Both the position numbers and the translations under genes were made by a program. Positions 37,019 through 48,084 of a stretch of DNA of 64,000 bases are shown one piece after another. Numbering within the stretch: position 1 is the first letter of the stretch; every line of letters starts with the position of its first letter. The DNA lies in contig LNGK01000006.1 of NCBI GenBank assembly GCA_001510575.1, positions 2,289,565-2,353,564 on the forward strand. The letters are read 5' to 3'. Under the pieces are notes generated by a model. That model was given only the letters and a program-made list of their open reading frames with translations, was not told the origin of the DNA and searched no databases. The DNA comes from Knoxdaviesia capensis (Eukaryota > Ascomycota > Sordariomycetes > Microascales > Gondwanamycetaceae).

Positions 37019-37844
37019 CTAGTTCGTTCTGCGTCGATTTAAAGTTTGTTCGGTCGAGGCCGGCGCGGTATCGGTAGATACTTCCCGAATTGCTTGCAGC
37101 CGATGTCGAAGCCTGACTTCCCGCAAGGCCGACCGCAATCTAGAACTATTTTCACCTGTAAGATAAGCAAATCGGTCTTCTGGAAGCATTCTTGAAGGGA
37201 TAGGGAGAATAACTGGCCGTAGAAAGTGCCTTGCTTCCACGCGTATCACCTCAGGGCTACCGGAAGCACCAAAACGCCCAACACCTAACACATGGATTTC
37301 GCAGAATAGCAACCAGAACAATCGAGAGTGAAGAATAACAATACATAGACGTAAAAACTCGTTTATATACTCTGAAATAGAGCTATTCGGAAACCATGGT
37401 TCTAAAATCGGCGCGTATTGCGGACGGTTCTGAGCAACTAAATCCCCCCTCCCCAGATACCCACAAACTACCCGAACTAATCGAAATGTTATATCCATTG
37501 CATCGAAGCAAATCAATGGCCGTGTATTGACGTTGAATCTTCCGGGAAATCCGCTCCGTGGCCCCACCACCGGGTGTTGTGGTTTCCGAAGACCAGCGCG
37601 CAGCCGCGCCGACTACCACCACAACACCGGCCGCCGGTGTGTACTCGTAAATATCCGGTTGATTTCCGGTTTCGCATCGACTCGAGCGACGTTTTGCGCG
37701 TGTTTTCGGCCCGGAGCTCGCTGGTTTTGGTTGTCGTGATGTTTTGCTCGTGATCGCTCGTTTCGAATATCCGCCGTCCCGCAGAATCGTATTGCAAGGG
37801 CTATTCCTCCACAAAGGGGCCATCCGGAGGCCCTCCGAATACAT
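37019..37844 (-). CDS. two overlapping hypothetical ORFs, possibly one broken gene
   Basis: A 153-codon ATG frame (37844 to 37383) overlaps by 188 bp a 183-codon frame (37570 to 37019) that also has an ATG-started part (MDITFRLVRVVCGYLG). The second frame has a hydrophobic stretch (LCIVILHSRLFWLLFCEIHV) then a basic tail with LRSALREVRLRHRLQAIREV. Both use codons evenly and lie in AT-richer DNA, where two long frames by chance are less likely than in the GC-rich parts. An unrecognised intron or a one-base frameshift could join them. No family is recognised. Confidence 0.35.
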
Positions 37845-39040
37845 CTAAGTAATATCATTATGTTAAGCACATCTCAAGGATCATTTTAATACATATATGA
37901 CATATTCGGCCTGCCTCAATAACTTTGGAGTTAATGATATTATACCTAACGTCTGGTTTTGGTCTAGGGCTTCATATAGAGAAAGGGTCCCCACAAGAAA
38001 TGATCCATACACCGTTATAAATATCTTAGGAAGATGATTCAAGTATTAGATGATTCCGAATCGACTAAGGAATGCGATAGAATAACTTATTCTGATTTGT
38101 GGTGGATATTCATTGTGATGCCATAGAGTTACTTGAGAAAAGAATAAATCAGGGTGGAAATCTTAAAACAACTTATTATTGAGATATAGGGTGGCTTTAA
38201 GAGAAAAGGAAAAAGAGTAAGGGGAAGGAAGGATGGAGGTTAGAAGGTCTTTGTGAGCTGGAGTTATCCTATGATCGATTGAGGGAGGAAACTTCACAAA
38301 GGGCAGTCATTCCACGTAAGATCGATAAATTCCACGATAAAACGAGGGGGTACGCTTGCGTGGCATATATAACAACACCAAAGTATATTTACTCGTTATA
38401 GTATCTAAATACATCTTGTTTGACTGGTAATGATGCTGTTCAGCCTGGGCTGGGTGTATGGCCCTCATCTTCGTGATAGTTACAAACCTCACACTGTCCA
38501 AAGACAATAGCCCGGCGTCTACGGCGGGCGGCTGCGCTTCTCGGCCCCAGACAATGTCTAAACAAGACTTCCAATAGGAAATAAGCGCAGCAACAGGTTC
38601 TCGGCACTGAACTTGACGCAAACTAGAGTCGAGAGTACGGATCTAAACACCTCGTATGACTGTAAAAGAAATACCAAGTGTTAAATCGGTCTCGCCCCGA
38701 AAGTAGCTCTGCGGACGTCCTTCTCTACTATATTCCGAGCTGAAAAGTGATTTCTAGGGAGTGAAATGCTGCTTACCATTGTGACGCAAGACTCTCTCAC
38801 TCCTGCCAACAATTTTACCACACTTGAAGCTGAATTTCCTCACGAAAGACCCTAACATGTCCAGATCGCCTCCTCCAGCCCCGGCCGGGTATTCGCGGCC
38901 TCCTCTTTCGATTCTAGGACTTTCCACGTGGGACTTTCAAGTAATCATGAATCAGAAGAAGGAGAATCCGTGACTCACGGCTCTTCCCTGATTCAGAGTC
39001 GAATTTCTGGGATTTTCGCGGATTTTGCGGTGCCAAAAAA
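37845..39040. other. AT-richer gene-free region
   Basis: About 1.2 kb, distinctly richer in A and T than its surroundings, with no recognised gene. It ends with the upstream flank of the promoter at 39041. Confidence 0.45.
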
Positions 39041-39053
39041 CCTATATAAACCC
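39041..39053 (+). promoter_or_regulatory. TATA box with CT-rich leader
   Basis: CCTATATAAACCC is followed by about 130 bp of CT-rich leader, a textbook fungal core promoter. The 13 bases match those at 33260-33272 on the other strand. Confidence 0.5.
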
Positions 39054-39249
39054 CCCTCCTCCCCCCGCCTTTCCTCCCTCCAAACTTTCCACTCTTCTCC
39101 CACTTCCATCATCAAACAGCCTCTTCTTCTCTTCTTATATTTTTCCTCATCACTTTTTCTTAGACTCTTGAACTATTAGTTCTCACCCGGCACTTATTAT
39201 CCCTTAGATCTTAGATCCTTAGACATCTCTTATTTTTGGACTTCTCCTC

Positions 39250-39659
39250 GCAGAATCCCTCCCCTACTTCAAGACCCATCAGATCTGGTTGGCCCCCTTT
39301 TGCCTTGAGGACAACAGGACGTTCGTTGGCTTTATCAACGTCGGACTCTCGGGTCTTCGGCTCCTTAGAAACTGCCTCCACCACGCCTTCAAGCATAGCC
39401 TACCACGGAAGCACGCGTGACAGATATCCGACTCCTTCTACTTCCTTGCCGCCTTTTACTGGCAATGAGGGTCCTAGAAGAAGCTTTTCAACGAATGCTC
39501 TCCATCGTTGGCGGCTACTCTTTGCCTGCGATATGTCTCTCGTTCCCTGGCCGCCCCGCAGCTCGAGTTAGAATAAGAGGAGGCAACGCTCGATTCTTGG
39601 CTGCTGGTGTTCGACAATCTTTGAGCAGATCTCCGCACGGGGTATATATCGACACTTAG
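39250..39659 (+). pseudogene. possible frameshifted coding remnant
   Basis: A frame open to TGA at 39418 encodes a protein-like stretch (YFKTHQIWLAPFCLEDN, then FVGFINVGLSGLRLL). It is followed at once, in another frame, by one open to TAG at 39657 (MRVLEEAFQRML, then NARFLAAGVRQSL). A single-base shift at about 39415 or an unseen intron would link them. It lies directly downstream of a good promoter. No family is recognised and no initiating ATG is seen for the first part. Confidence 0.2.
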
Positions 39660-39715
39660 AAACTAGCAAGCCAGGCCAGCTATTAGATAATTCTTCTGAA
39701 CGGCCTTCCCGAACT

Positions 39716-39901
39716 ATGTTCGGGGGGTTGTACCCGGTACGTATTTCTCACTGACGCTCTCCACACTGTCTTTATGGCTCCCTTTTGACTCCTCGCTAAC
39801 ACCTAATCAAGTCGGCGCAGTTGCTGATCGGTGGCCTTCGAGGTTTTGCGACGCCGCGAACTGGCGCGGCGATCTATATAGATACTCGCCGACGAGAGTG
39901 A
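39716..39901 (+). CDS. short spliced ORF, 33 residues
   Basis: The ATG at 39716 gives seven codons to a GTACGT donor. An 84-bp intron (39737-39820) with branch motif GCTAACACC and a GCGCAG acceptor follows, then 26 codons and a TGA at 39899. The peptide starts MFGGLYPLLIGGLRGF and ends with a basic run TRRRE. The intron signals are strong. Whether the peptide itself is the product, or this is a leader or relic, cannot be told. Confidence 0.3.
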
Positions 39902-40037
39902 TCCGGTTCCTGTGCACGATGGGGCGTTTGTATGAACGTTTCCATCGATTGCCGCCACTGCATCGGGCCTTATGAGCTACGGCCCTTCGGTTTCCTTCTC
40001 TATCACTGAACAGACTATCATCAACGCGCCCGGTCTT

Positions 40038-40127
40038 TCTTCAAATGACAAAAGACTGTTCCGCCCGGGCTGGATTAAGATTGAAGTCTTTTTCTTCAAA
40101 GTGACAAAAGACTGTTCCGGTCGGGCT
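40038..40127. repeat. two-copy direct repeat, about 35 bp
   Basis: TTCTTCAAATGACAAAAGAC and following bases at 40038-40071 recur as TTCTTCAAAGTGACAAAAG and so on at 40092-40127, differing by one inserted G and a CC to GT change. Confidence 0.8.
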
Positions 40128-40410
40128 TGATGAAGACAAACATGCCACGTGTTGCGCCGTCAGCTTGGTTTCCGACCATATACAACAGTTTCTCGACCGC
40201 TTCTCTCACCGGGCCGCCGAAAAGCCAGCTAGAATCACTAGAGCGTCTGCACTGGACCAATTGGATGCACACTCATCTTCTTCCGCATCGAATCGAATGG
40301 GTTTATCTTGATAGATTCCCGAAGTTACGGCGGCTGCTGATTCTCTACGCTCTCAACGAAGGTGGACGAGCTGCACTGCGGCCGTTGTTAACACTACCGG
40401 CCCTCTACCC

Positions 40411-40541
40411 AAAACCGAGCGGAATCTACTGGTATGGGTCTTATTGGTTCTTATTGCTCTCGGCGTCCAGAGTATTCTATGACTACCTTTGCTGCTCCCG
40501 ACCTTTACGTCAAGCCGAGCGGAGTCTACCGGCGTGGGTCT
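40411..40541 (+). repeat. two-copy repeat, 100-bp period, with coding-like divergence
   Basis: The 31 bases at 40411-40441 and at 40511-40541 match at most positions. In their respective frames they read LYPKPSGIYWYGS and LYVKPSGVYRRGS. The copies are out of phase with each other, so either an intron separates them or the reading frame has decayed. The open frame at 40130-40594 covers both. Confidence 0.5.
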
Positions 40542-41402
40542 CTACCTCAATCACTCACACCGGGGGGGTGGTGTCCCTCGCGGCGTGCGCATAATGTGCC
40601 TCATGGTGCTCCGAACTACCAGTCTTGTTGTCTTTGGCTTCGACACCGCACTGCTCGGAGTGCACGTGGTTTTAGATTCTCGCTTCCACCGCCGTCAAAT
40701 GCGGTGCTGGTCTTGCTTGGCTGGGGCTGTAAGCAACAAAGTTCAGCCGCGAGAGATATGGCTGAACAGGGAGACTTGACTGGACGTCTGCTTAGCGGTT
40801 TCGCGGGGAAATGGCATCCGAACGTCACACTGGGCTGGTGGGCTTGTGGTGTGTCTACAACCTGGGGGGTCTTGCTAATGGCTGGCCTGCAACACCAGCA
40901 AAGGCAAGATTGAGAGAGACCCAGCAAACCTGGTCCTTGGTTGGCCTGAATATAGATAGACATAGAAGCCCAGGGACACATTGTATATGGCCGTATGGGC
41001 GCTCTAGCCACCGGGCCACGGGTTCTTCAGTGCCAAACACTCTATCTCCCCTCGGTAATATCTAGAGTACAAGGTTCAACGAGGACTTCGAACTGTTTCT
41101 TCTAGCTCGATTATTCATTCTCTAATTCTCGAAGATCGTGATGTCTCGGGTTCGTTTGTGCAGTCTACGCGTGTATATATGTGCTATACCCAAGTGCAGT
41201 TACAGCCCGCCCCCCACGATGCGAACCACCCCGATGCCCGTCCAGATGCCTCCGCCAAAAAGAATCGTGCTTCAGACCCAGCCGCGCAGGGATTTTCCTC
41301 CGTTGTTTGGGGTTTTTTTTCTCCTTGGATTTCCTTTTTTGTCTACGTTCTGTTATTCCTTTCCTATCATTTATCTTCCACTTTTCTCCCTGCCTGGTCT
41401 GG

Positions 41403-41404
<2 letters not shown>

Positions 41405-41435
<31 letters not shown>
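41405..41435. repeat. poly-T run of 31
   Basis: An uninterrupted homopolymer; its true length is likely uncertain in the assembly. Confidence 0.95.
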
Positions 41436-41438
<3 letters not shown>

Positions 41439-42173
41439 TTTACACGTATCGAGAATCCCGGTGGTGTAGTACTTCTTTTTGTGTTTGATTTTCAGCAGCC
41501 AACATGCATCCGAAGTGAAGGGTTTCGCCACACGGACCGGGGTTGGACCATGTTCCACAGGGAGATATAATGCCCGTGGACGTGGACCTGGGATTCGTTG
41601 GGGGCCGTTTTTGTTCGAAACATGCCACCGCCATCATGCACACTTACCCAGAACAGTATTTATCGATATATATCTCCATATATGTCGGGAATACAGTAGA
41701 AACGGGAGATAAGTCGAGTGACGTCCCAGCCGGGCTGAGAAGGTCCAAAACGCCTGCATGAAGAAGCAATAAGCTGTCTGCACGAGTCGGCTGAGGGTCT
41801 CCGGGATCGCCGTTGTGGGGCTTGGCCCTCGGAGGAGACAGGTGTCAGGCCACGTCCGGACCGGAGTGTGATTGGTCGGGCAGTGCACGCGCTGTCCACT
41901 TTGCTATATATGAGTATGTCCCCTGGCATGCTGTGTCAGATGATACAGTACAAAGATGTGATAGGGTTTATTGTCTTGGATGGTGTGGACTGGAACGTCA
42001 GTATCCATCAATCCATCGGCATCTTTTCACGAACCATGGTCGTTCTGTGTGGCCGGTTTTTTGGTTTTGTTTTGTTATACTTGTTTATAGCTGTGCCTGG
42101 TAGGCGAGCTGAGCCTATTGAGTGCGGGATATAATAGACAGCGCGGGCGAATGTGGGCTCGGGCCGGGGGGTT

Positions 42174-42205
42174 GGGTTCTGGGTTCTGGGTTCTGGGTTC
42201 TGGGT
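42174..42205. repeat. (GGGTTCT)4.5 tandem repeat
   Basis: Four perfect 7-base units GGGTTCT plus GGGT. The unit resembles a telomere-type repeat but differs from TTAGGG. Confidence 0.9.
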
Positions 42206-45200
42206 GTACCCAGGATGCCGGGAATGCACACATTTCTGGAAATACGGTGAAGGGCTGGCTGTCAGCGTAGCATGTCATTCGACAGAAGCCGTCTCGTGTC
42301 GGCTAATCTTTCACCTTTTCCCCTGGCTGTTCGGTTCTCTCCACTTTTGGATTCCGGGAGGCGTTTCGGGGACCTCAGTTGTGAGAGAAGCGGTGATAGT
42401 AGTGTACGGCGCGGACGACCAAATGCTACGTGAGCCCACGATCCATCCCATGTGAGGAATCACTTTACTGTACGTACACACACACTGTCCCGGAGACGCA
42501 GAGATCTTCGGGACCTGGTGAGGACTCTCGCCACCATCGGGACGATCGCGAGGGCTCACGTCGGATCGGGTCGGAGTCCAGAAATGTCGAGCCGAGAAAA
42601 AGGAAAGAAAGACAACGAAAAAAGCCACCCATGCTTCGGCTATCGGAGAGGCGCGGCGCGAGCCCAGGGACGAAGGATTGCACTTTCATGTGGCCCCGTC
42701 TTTAGCGCCTTTTCTTTCTCGATTCCAATGCGTCTGTCCTTTGGCTCTTCGACCCAAGCGCCGCCTTTGTATGCTTCCTTTTTTCGCCATTCTAGCTGTC
42801 TAGGCGGGTTCTGCCCAGGTCGTGCTAAATAAGGGGTTCCATCTTTATCTGTGGAGTTTACTCGATTCATATTCCAAATAGTTACGTAACTGTAGGCCAG
42901 GCACTTACACTTTGGCTTCCACTTTATCTGCACTTACACGGGGGACAACGCAGAAGACAAGGAAGCAAGAAGAGGCCGCAAGAAGGAAGCAAAAGGGAAC
43001 CGTTCCACTACTACACCGCCCACCAGCACCACCCATGCATTGACCTGTCACTTCACCGTATTGAGTTCCAAGACCCGGGCTATCACCATGTTCGGCCTAA
43101 CCTGCCCGGTCCGGTGCCGTGCCGAAGTCTGGAAGTGGCGTAGCGCCGCACGCTTTGCTTTTCCCAGTCGTCTTCGTGCTCTTGATCTTCGTGCTCTTGA
43201 TACTTTCTCTTTGTTTGCCTTTTCTTTTCTTGTTTTCGGGGCACACGCTGTTGGTCGGTGTAGGTTAGGGGCCAAGCTCTGCGGGACTATCACCAGTCTA
43301 CGTAGACTTGCGAATCCGACAAACTGCCATACTGGGGAAAGCGACCCGAGCCCATGGCTCTGTTCATCCCGCTTGTAGATGCCTCCGGGGTATCAGACGT
43401 GGCCGTCCCGCTCGGGGTTAGCACAACACGACAGGAAAGGAAAAGAAAAAGGACAAAGATAGAAACCTGGTAGGTCCAGGGAGGGGGGACCGCCATGTCT
43501 CCACCAGGCGGGTTTACCCAATTTACCCCATCCTCGACTAGTTCCTGGGCGGGATTTCCTTTTTCTCTACTCTAGTTCTACATCATCCGAGCTCCCACCA
43601 CCACCACTGCCTCTTGCTCTGTTCTCGGCGCCTATCCCGACTTATCGACGACAAAAGCCGTGCGGCACTGACTTTCTTACCCAGCCACGTGCCACCAGCC
43701 AGAAGAGTCTCTCGGTACACCCCAGCTTAGCCCTTTTGAGGACGATCCCGTGCAGTCTCCGGGTCTCTAGGCCACAGTGCCGATCATGCAAGAGACGTCC
43801 GACGATTCTGCACTCGCTGGACTCGTAGAGCGGGGGAGCGAAACAAGCCCAGGATCGGACTGAGACTAATTAATCCTGGGACAGCTGGGAAGGGCAAATC
43901 ACCACGCAGGAGCAGCACGCATAGGCTGAAACAAGACTTCAAGCTTGACGCATATTGCTATATATAAGTGAGCACTGGGTCGGCCGGCTAGCTACGTGTA
44001 TGGGTCGGACTAGGGTTGTATGCATGTTGGCCCAGTATACAACTGCCGCTCGTCTGGCCTGGCCGGAGTTAAGAGCTAAGGTTCACGTTCGTTCTGTGGC
44101 TCGATCTCGCGCACACTCTCTCTGTCTCCAGGGTTGCACCGTGATATACCCACTGACGTCCCTATGAGATGTCCCCGGCCCATGCTGTCCTCTCCCCCCT
44201 GCCGGCGATCGTTTAAGCGCCAAGCAGGCCGGTGGTCTTTTTGTTCATCACCAGCCAGCCAGACCAGGGTTATATTCACGGTGTTCGCTTCATAGTCTCT
44301 TATCGGGTCGGTTGCTTGCTTCTTCTGTTTTGATTTCCTTTTGTAGAAACTCTAGTCCTTGTCCTGTGCATGAATCATGGGCTCCTTAATGATTTCTCGT
44401 CCTCATCATCCCGATCTCCGGCCACTGTGATCGCTGGCTCCGTCGCTGTCCCTACGGGCACCTTTGTCGAGTCCCCCCTCCCCTCTCTCTCATACCACAC
44501 CCAGCGTCACACCAGCCCATCCGTCCTACTATGGAACCCTTAGACGCATCTATCGCCTGTTGGCACTTGTCTTGGCTATAGCCCGATTATCGTGGGTCAG
44601 GGGGGAGCCAGGGGGGGTTCAGCAAGCAAGGCCAACCATCCGAACAGCCGTCGGATGGCGCCCCCGACCCGACCTTGGGCCGTAATCTATGTGCCGGGTG
44701 TGACGACCGCCCATAGATCCGTTGATGCCACCAGCCACGTGTGCCCCGGCCGCTCTCGCCCGCTCTCGTCCGCTATCTGCTACCAGCAGGTTGTCGTCTA
44801 TAGCTGAACTTCCGGTCTCGATATCGATTCTCGATCGATTCATGCTCACCGTCCGGGAGCATATCTCTCGCCACACACATACCCCCCTCGGCGAACCACT
44901 GCATCCCTGGGCATACAGCAGCTGTGTCTCATATATACCTGACTTGCCCGGTCTGGTGGTGGCCTCAAGACGACAGTCTTCTCGAGCGTTTGCAAAATGC
45001 GCACTGCCGCACCGGCACCCACGCTTCTGGCTGCCTCTCAACCTCCTGGCCGCCCTCCCACGGCTCCACCAAGCCCTTCCTCTCGCTTGCCTGCACACTA
45101 CCCACTAGCCAGAAACCACCGAGATCCCCGCCTTGTCTGTCCTTGCCTGCAGACCCTACCATCACCAGTCTGGCGTCTGTCCTGACGGGGTCCATCCATT

Positions 45201-45775
45201 TTTTTTCTGTCTAACTCCTTTTGCCCCTCTTCTTAGGATCACATCGTCAAACAATGCACCCACATCGCCTTGTGCTATTTTTTTTTCTCTTCCCCTTGTG
45301 TCTTTTTTCTCTATCTCTCTGCTTTTGGAGCGAGAGGAGAAATACCACGCTGTGCGTGGGTGGGTGGTTTCCCTCCGCCGTTGTCTCTCGCTTCCATGCG
45401 TGGCGTATAAGCCTGGCCGGGGACTCCCTGCTTCGTTTTGGTTTTCTCTTTATACTGAAGGGTTCCCACTTGATTTTCTCCCAACCGTCCTTCTCCTCGT
45501 CTCGGCTCTGCATCCTGGCGCGTATGCGTTGCGTCTGTCCCACTGAACGTGACATCTTGCCCTCAGAGATTCTCAGATCTTGCGAGATCCCGGATCCCTG
45601 GACTGGGTTCCAATCAGCCACACACACACGATCGCACGCACAGCCGCGGGAATAAGCTCTGACTGGAACTCCCGGAGACCGGCACGCCTAGGCCACCTGC
45701 CCACCCTGATGCCCACCCTGGAACGCTCCACGTGCACCCGCTCTGCCGTGCTCTCTCGTCATCCCCGAGCCCCAG

Positions 45776-46735
45776 ATGTCCGACGTTCCCCCGCCTCGGG
45801 ATGTGCAGAACCTGCTGAATTTGTCCGAACACCCCCGGATCCGCGTCCCAGACAACCTCCGAGACCCCCAAGATGCAGACGACTCCACCGGAACCGTTGC
45901 TGCACCAACATCAGGCAGTGCGCCCGCCGCGACCGCCGTGTCCAGACCACTCATGCAGGCTGATCTGTACACCCCGGAAATCACGGCCGACCAGAATCTC
46001 GCAGACAGTATCGTTGCACGGCTAGCCCCACACCTGTCGGATGACTTCATGGCCGCCTTAACGGCAGTCCACTCCGCTCCCTCAATCTCCGACAGCCCGA
46101 GCCGGCCAATATCTTTGATAATCGATGATGTCCGCGCTCTGCGGACCCGGTGTGAAACGTTATTGATATCTGCTCTGAGACTAGACCTGGCGGCCCTGGG
46201 AGACCACGGCCGCCGGATCTTCGCCTCAGACGAACTGGTGTTCGGCGGCGGACGCATCGGGATCGGTATATCGTCCGGGAGTTCCGCACAAGCACCCCCT
46301 GGCACTCCCGCCGACCGCATCGCCTTTCTCTCCGCCCGCCGCCAGACCATCCGCGCAACCCTGGGCCGGACGGCACCGAGCGCGCCCCCCGTGCTCCAGT
46401 TCGTCGTGTCGACATACGCAGCCCACATCGCCCGCCTCGACCGCTTAGACTCCGACCTGCAGGCCGCGCGACGACTCGACCCGGCTCTCCGCGCACGCCT
46501 GTACGAAGCCGTGCGGGCCCTCCGTGACTCGGTTGTCCCGCACGATGTCGGCGGCGTGCTCATCTCGCAGATCGCGGAGGCGACTGCGTCGGCGGCCACG
46601 GATGTGCAGGCCCATCGGCGGCGCAGTCGCGGCTCAATTGCAAGCAGTCGCAGCGACTCGCCCGGGCCGTCGTCGCGCGGATCCGGTCGTCGTCCGGCTC
46701 CCCGCCGCGGTCGGGCGGGCAGCACCAGTCACTAG
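45776..46735 (+). CDS. hypothetical protein, helical and Ala/Arg-rich
   Basis: A single-exon ATG frame of 319 residues after a CT-rich upstream region. The first 70 residues are Pro/Asp/Thr-rich and probably disordered. From about 75 to 285 the protein looks mostly helical (DQNLADSIVARLAPHLSDDF, LIIDDVRALRTRCETLLISA, LYEAVRALRDSVVP). The last 45 residues are Ser/Arg/Gly-rich and basic. There is no signal peptide or membrane segment. I do not recognise the family. A 345-codon antisense frame covers the same bases; the plus frame is preferred for its ATG start, ordered domain architecture and better hydrophobic periodicity. Confidence 0.6.
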   Translation: MSDVPPPRDVQNLLNLSEHPRIRVPDNLRDPQDADDSTGTVAAPTSGSAPAATAVSRPLMQADLYTPEITADQNLADSIVARLAPHLSDDFMAALTAVHSAPSISDSPSRPISLIIDDVRALRTRCETLLISALRLDLAALGDHGRRIFASDELVFGGGRIGIGISSGSSAQAPPGTPADRIAFLSARRQTIRATLGRTAPSAPPVLQFVVSTYAAHIARLDRLDSDLQAARRLDPALRARLYEAVRALRDSVVPHDVGGVLISQIAEATASAATDVQAHRRRSRGSIASSRSDSPGPSSRGSGRRPAPRRGRAGSTSH

Positions 46736-46772
46736 TCCGGAGGAGAGACGGGCGGGACGGACTGTCCACGGC

Positions 46773-46793
46773 GGGGGGGGGGGGGGGGGGGGG
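46773..46793. repeat. poly-G run of 21
   Basis: It sits 38 bp after the stop codon of the 319-residue ORF. Such runs elsewhere in this window adjoin Ns, so its length may be an assembly compromise. Confidence 0.95.
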
Positions 46794-48084
46794 TCGAGAG
46801 GAGGGGCAGGAGCAACGTGAAGCGAATACATACACAGAGACAGATGGGGGGAAAGGGGAGAATAGATAGCATATATAGACGAGAAGTGGTGCTTCGGCGG
46901 TTGAAACGGCTGGGCGGGTCGGCTCCGAGGAGTCGAGCCGAGCGCACGGGCCATGTGGGCGGGGCCGTTCGGAGCGGGGCAGGTGGTTTCCGGGTCGTGC
47001 CTTCCTGGGACTACAACGGGCGAAATCAAAAGTAACTGTTGTTTTAATATCCCGATGTTCCTCTTCTCTTATTTGCTTATTTTTTTTCTTTTTCTTGGGG
47101 GTTGCTCAGTTCTTATATGTGATTCTCCCGTTTGCCGCTGTCTTCAAGTACCGGTCACGATCCGTTTTGGTGGCCTGTTTGGAAGCTCAATGCTGGTGTA
47201 TTCTCAGCTTCCACGGCTTATATATAGCCTCAGGACATTTTGGAATATATTTGGCAACGACGAGAGTAAGTAATTTTGCTTGAGGGGGCATATCGCCGGT
47301 TGGTTTCGCACCATTCCCTTCTTTCTCCTTGATGAAGCGACTCATGTTAGATTACCCATTCGAGATTCGACGTAAGGTAGCTGGAATCGTGAATCGTGGC
47401 TCAAGGGCAGACCGGTGTAGTCCGGTATATATGCGAATTTTGGCCCGTAAAGCGAGGATATCGTCAGGGGAGGGGTTCGAGTGCAACGGTGACGCCTGGA
47501 GATACGCAAGATAAATCCGGGTTTGGGATCCAGATCGGGCCTGTTATCAATCCACATGTGTGCATGTACATGGCGCAGTGCGTGCAGGGGGGCGTATCAA
47601 GCCGCCCACGTGAAATGCCGGCTGATAACACAATCCCACTGCGGATTGCCAACACTGCAGAAACACACGCTGGAAGTGGCCCTGCTCGCAGGAGCAGTTC
47701 ATAGCCAAGAACCGACGGCCGGGCCCAGACTCAGCGTCACGGCGATGCTTGGCCTTGCCGTGCCGACTGTAGGAATACATCACAGCCTGCACCGGTCTTG
47801 AGGAGCGGTCTTGGGGAGGAATTGATTGGGGCACAGGTTATGAAGTGTGAGCAAAGCAACGAACAAAAAGAAATTGTTTCCCAGGTCATGGTCTACTCCA
47901 AAGAAACGCCGAAAGACCGAACTACCCTAACAGTGAAAAAGACGAAAGCAAAAGCCCCGGGCAGGATGCAAAAGGCATGTGGGGGGTGGGGACACCAGCT
48001 CCCGAAGGCCCAAACACACACACACACACGTTCCTCCCCCCGCCGACGCCGGATATATATCAAAGCCTGCCAGCCGTCCCGGCC
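46794..48084. other. intergenic region
   Basis: It lies between the plus-strand ORF at 45776 and the converging protoglobin gene. No recognised gene. Confidence 0.45.

Larger units (their letters stand above)
40595..45775. other. long region without recognised genes
   Basis: About 5.2 kb with scattered frames under 160 codons and no family signature. It holds a poly-T run and a GGGTTCT tandem repeat. The CT-rich sequence at 45200-45500 may be leader for the ORF at 45776. Confidence 0.4.

Noticed and set aside
41405..41435. poly-T run as the oligo-A tail of an inserted minus-strand retroelement
   Set aside because: No reverse transcriptase remnant or target-site duplication could be seen on either side.
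42174..42205. GGGTTCT repeat as a telomere
   Set aside because: Only 4.5 units, embedded in unique DNA, and unlike the TTAGGG unit expected in this group.
45688..46725. 345-codon open frame antisense to the 319-residue ORF
   Set aside because: It is Arg/Ala/Gly-rich, mirrors GC-rich codons of the plus-strand frame and shows no ordered domain. The plus-strand ORF has better architecture.
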